Source of the DNA: Sclerotinia nivalis
Taxonomy: Eukaryota > Ascomycota > Leotiomycetes > Helotiales > Sclerotiniaceae
Direction of reading: 5' to 3'
Assembly: GCA_029531795.1 (NCBI GenBank)
Contig: JAPEIS010000002.1
Location: 1,736,001-1,800,000, forward strand
DNA length: 64,000 bases
Position numbers and translations under genes: made by a program. Below the pieces are notes generated by a model. The model was not told where the DNA came from and ran no database searches. It was given only the letters and a program-made list of their open reading frames with translations. Shown here one piece after another: positions 60,278 to 64,000 of the stretch. Positions within the stretch are counted from its first letter, which is position 1, and every line of letters begins with the position of its first letter.

Positions 60278-61250
60278 CTATATTAATTTTTTTTTCTCTT
60301 TTTCTTCTTCAAATTTAATTTCTTATCTTTTTTTTTATTTCATTTCTTTTATTTCACGTCTTTTATTTCACATCTTTTATTTCACATCTTTTATTTATAA
60401 CCCTAATTCCTCTTTTTATTAATAATTCTAATCTTTTCCTTATTAATATTCTTATTTTCTTTTCTATCTATATTCTCTTGAATCTTTTTTATCTTATTGT
60501 TTTTAATCTCTTTTTCAACAATAACTATAATCCTCTCTTTCACCATCACTAATAACCCTAACCCCAATATCTTATTTTCCCTTTTTTTCTATATCAACTT
60601 CGTATCAATTTTCTTTTCTTCATCCCTTTCCATTTTGATCTTCTTTATAATCTCTTTTCATATACTTCATTTCATTTCTTTCTCATGAATCATTTCTATA
60701 TTTATTTCATTCTTACTTCAATTTCATTTCTCTTTCTTTTTATTTAATTTTCATTTTCATTCTTCTCTTTTATTTAATATTTATTTTCATTCTTCTCTTT
60801 TCTTTAATTTTCTTATATTTCATTCATAATGATAATCTCTTCTTTTTATTCTAATATTAAAAATCTTAATCTTTTCTTTATATTAATATTTTCATTCTTT
60901 TTAATTTTTCAACTCTTCTATTTTATTCTAATACGAATATCTTTTTTCAAATATCTTTTCTCTCAATCCTTCTTGATAATTCCGAATTTTCATTCACTTT
61001 TTTATTAATAATCGAAATCCTATTCATGAAATCTTTATAACAAATTCTTCCTCTATCAATTATGATCTTCTTCTAATTTCTTGTATTCGTTTTATTCTTT
61101 TATATTCTTAACATTCATTCTCTTTATATAATCAATCTCGTTATTTTATAACCCTAAACATTGTGATATAATTCATTTCTTAATTTGTTAAATTCATATC
61201 CATTCTTTTTTTATAATTTAATCTTGCCCTAAATCTTTTTTTTACTGATC
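60278..61250. other. AT-rich pyrimidine tract with isolated CCCTAA-like words
   Basis: No gene. Almost 1 kb of plus-strand T/C-rich simple sequence. Words like TAACCCTAA appear singly (about 60397, 60547 and 61148) beside decayed forms such as TTCTAATCTTT. Could be worn telomere-like or subtelomeric filler; no array of perfect repeats was found. The 63-codon frame at 60497-60688 is low-complexity and not called. Confidence 0.6.
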
Positions 61251-61531
61251 AATATTGATGACTTCTTATTATTTATTTCCCCATCAAAATGAAATTCAAT
61301 CTTTCTCTATAATACACAAATATGTATTTCCCTGCAACCCTACGGGGTCACAATGGGCGCTCCGCGCTGTTGGGTTTGGGCGGGGTTGTGTATTGGAATC
61401 TTGCTATATATTCGCTTACTTATCGATCCCTCTGTATATCCTCGCTTGCTACCCTACACCTCAAACTCTTCCCAAATTGGATGGAATAACCCGAACCCCC
61501 TTTCCATCTTTCTATCCGACTCGGCCGTGCC

Positions 61532-64000
61532 CTATGCCGAAATACCCTCCTCCATCATCCTTGCATATATCTCACATACCATACGCCACGTCTTCATCCA
61601 ATTGCTCTCCCAATCCCGCCCAAACCCCTCTCCCACCTCCCGTAACCACTCCCAAATGTCAACCGTATAATCCCCGTGGAATTTCGCCGCTTCAACAATC
61701 GCTGGTAAATGCTGCTGTTGGTATAATATAAATATCCCGGGCAACATCACCTCGGGGTACTCACACCATCCGTCGTCTTCTAAGCGCCGGCATATCCTCT
61801 GGGATAATCCACACTTCCAACAATGTTGAAATGATCCTAAATCAATCTTCTCTCGCCATGCCTGATATGCTGTACGGCCGCACCCGGATGCAACTGCGTG
61901 CGGATAATCCTTATACGCATGTGCCCTGCCTCTCGCGTGCGCCTTCTGTATTAATCCGCAATATATACAATCACCTTGTAATCGATCCATGACCGCGATC
62001 ATCTGCTCCTGGAATGCTTGGACCTGCCCTAACCTGCGCTGGATGATATCCGCTCCCGCAATCGAACCGCTATCCTCGATCGTACCTATCTCCTGCTCGT
62101 CCCTTGCTGCATCGAGTATTGGGCCCCGCGCCCTGCTACCTATCCAACACTGGTCACAATATACACTGTCTGTTTGGCTGCAACTGCTTCCACCCGTGTT
62201 TCCGTCCATATGCCGACCTAACACCTGACGTCGACACCCGGGGCCCTGGATAAACTCCGTCATCGCGTCCTCATCGATCTGCTCGACGGAATATTCGCTC
62301 ATGATCTCGCTCCGTCTCCGCCCACTACTATGCTCAACCCGGGTAATGATAATCGACTCACTAACCTCGCCATTCCGCCCCCCGCGTCCAGATTGCTGCA
62401 CGAAACTGGTTAATCCATATGGTCGCCCAACGTGGACCACGTAAACGATCCCTTCGATGTTGATCCCCGTCCCTAATGCCCCGGTGGCCACGATCCACCC
62501 GCCGGGACCCTGGACCCACTGTTGTAACACCTCCCCCTTCGATTCCGCTCGAGCTCGATAAAATGGGCATTCCAATGCTCCACTGACTGCTCGTCCGGTC
62601 TCATAACTCCGTACGTATATCACCCCTCTCTTACCTGCGCTCAAATGGGTCCGTTGGACATACACGATGGCGATCTGGGATGGGGCTGTATGCTTGCTAT
62701 CCCTCACCTGATATCGAATGGTCTTCCGTGCTGTGCTCCGCCGGAATATCTGTGCATTATCAATGCATAACCGCTCCCGTAATACATCTTCTAAATCCAC
62801 CATTAAAGTTGCCGTCAATCCGGTAAATGGACAATCCAAATATCGTAATGTCCATAACTCTCGCAACCGCTCGCGGTATGATGTATCGGTAAATGCAACA
62901 TGAACCTCATCGAAAAACACATGGGCCAACTGCCCTTCCAACTCCAACCCCTTGGCATAATGTAAAAACTGTCCCTGGACTGCCCGGTCAGCGCTGACCA
63001 CGACCAACTGCGACAATTCATGTCCGGACGTCTCATTAATCCATTCTGTGCAATCTAACCCGGCCGCTCGTCCACGCTCAATAATGTCATCAACCAACGC
63101 GGCAAATGGTACCACGACGACCACCGTCTGCTGCTGAGTCATCGCCGCCACCGAAAAAAACAATGCTGACTTGCCACTGCTGGTGGGTAATACGATGACC
63201 AACGGCTGTATTTTGGACGGATGATGGACTAATTGCAACGCGGACGCCTGTCCTTCGGATCGTGGTTTGGCCTGGGGATCATGGTATATTCGCTGCAATC
63301 CAACTAACGCGGGATCTGATGACTCAATCCGCCCTCTCTTGATGGCCCGACTGGTTAACTGCTGGCTGGCGTCGCGTCGATGACCGATCCCTCCGACACG
63401 ACTACTATGGCGACTGCCCACACCGTTGCTGCTTAATTTCCATAATCCATGCCATGCCATAGACGCTTGCTCATATGCCGTAATCAAGTCGGGCCCTAGT
63501 CGATGTAAAAATGCCCCGTCGATAGCATAATGAGCTTGCGCAACCCTACGTCCATGCCCGGATTGCCTATACCCATGTCAACTAAGCATTCGATATCTAC
63601 GATTTCCCCCACCCGGCTGGCGAAATCAAACCTACCGGACCATAATATGTCGAAACGTATCCAACTCTAATTCCTCATCATCATCCCCCTCAGCAAACTC
63701 GTCACCTCTATCCTCAGGATCTTCATGCTCCTTCTCCCACGTCTTGCTGGCTCTCATCAAATACCGGGTAGCAATCCCAATGGCGGTGTGCCTCCATCCG
63801 GACGCCCTTAAATATACTCCTAAATGCTTCCTGGTGGCACTCCCTAACGCCTGGCTTAACTCCTCGCCGGCCCATGGTCCTCGCAAATCCCCAAACAAAT
63901 ACTCCGACTCCCGATGATCTAACGCCCGAGCAAATGGTCGAACCCGCACTAAGTACTGGGTCACGATTTGGCTGACCTCATCTGATAAACACCGTATAAT
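61532..64000 (-). CDS. Telomere-linked RecQ-like helicase with recombinase-like N-terminal region (5' end off window)
   Basis: Two exons, 64000-63636 and 63566-61532, giving a 799-residue partial protein; the 5' part lies right of the window. Counting from the Met at 63487, superfamily 2 helicase motifs are: PTSSGKS (101-107, Walker A), FFDEVHVAF (DEVH at 193-196), LTAT (224-227), ATGALGTGINIEG (motif V, 334-346) and QQSGRGGRNGE (motif VI, 364-374). A Cys/His-rich C-terminus follows (CDQC, CIYCGL, HCWKCGLSQRIC), probably zinc-binding. This layout is that of telomere-linked RecQ helicases of fungi, thought to act in DNA recombination or telomere upkeep. Upstream, exon 1 and the start of exon 2 hold LRASGWRHTAIGIATRYL and QSGHGRRVAQAHYA, resembling the end of a tyrosine recombinase catalytic domain. 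No stop or frameshift is seen. G+C is far higher than in the neighbours and codons look intact. Open frames on the plus strand here are antisense shadows. Confidence 0.9.
63567..63635 (-). other. 69-bp spliceosomal intron in the helicase gene
   Basis: Donor GTAGGT, acceptor TATAG, and a branch-like TTAGTTGAC about 12 nt before the acceptor. Exon 1 ends in CG and exon 2 starts with G, forming one Arg codon. Unspliced, the frame hits TAG at once, and spliced, the frame joins two segments that read as one domain. Confidence 0.85.

Noticed and set aside
60397..61160. A true telomere array
   Set aside because: CCCTAA-like words occur singly, never as consecutive perfect units.
61255..61731. Plus-strand proline/serine-rich open frames (also 61353-61670 and 61989-62228)
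   Set aside because: They lie antisense to the helicase coding region, whose motifs are unmistakable; their composition is a by-product of its codons.

Overview
The window reads as a repeat graveyard from a filamentous ascomycete (Pezizomycotina) genome, probably close to a chromosome end. The supports are several fungal element types (Tad1-like LINEs, Ty3/gypsy elements, a Fot1/pogo transposon and a DUF3435 tyrosine recombinase), extreme AT-richness with C-to-T and G-to-A decay that looks like repeat-induced point mutation (RIP), and a telomere-linked RecQ-type helicase at the right edge. The genus cannot be assigned from the sequence. Only one gene, the helicase, looks intact.

Layout, left to right. 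(1) 1-2173: a gypsy LTR split by a 1.8 kb Fot1/pogo transposon with long terminal inverted repeats. (2) 2174-6239: a gypsy remnant on the minus strand (gag, protease, RT) cut off inside RT at the LTR border. (3) 6240-17918: two head-to-tail copies of one LINE (here LINE-T), each bounded by the same 12-bp word. (4) 17956-20157: a tRNA-3'-half-like scrap, a 3'-truncated LINE-X copy, a gypsy gag fragment and a second LTR of the family at 1-2173. (5) 20165-24690: a LINE-X fragment holding a well-preserved solo LTR, a short unassigned stretch, then a decayed DUF3435 recombinase. (6) 24695-36556: a full LINE-X copy with a second full LINE-X nested in it (plus strand). (7) 36557-54470: a pogo fragment and a third LINE (LINE-Y, plus strand), itself split at 39263-51186 by another nested LINE-X pair on the minus strand. 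(8) 54608-60272: a complete but RIP-damaged chromodomain gypsy element with 192-bp LTRs and a TATCC target duplication, inserted in a pyrimidine-rich tract. (9) 61532-64000: the helicase gene, whose 5' end lies beyond the window.

Insertion order can be read from nesting: LINE-X into LINE-X twice (with 10-bp and 14-bp target duplications), LINE-X pair into LINE-Y, pogo into an LTR, solo LTR into LINE-X, LINE-T into gypsy. Almost every element reading frame is broken, so these are annotated as pseudogenes.

The most interesting object is the right-edge gene. A stretch upstream of its helicase domain, joined across a 69-bp intron, carries an R...H-x8-Y arrangement like the catalytic C-terminus of tyrosine recombinases. 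The gene may therefore encode a recombinase-RecQ fusion protein. Secondary points are paired 3'-terminal stem-loops shared by two LINE families, the repeated LINE-T target word, and the hairpin-rich solo LTR. Names LINE-T, LINE-X, LINE-Y and gypsy 1-3 are local labels for this window only.
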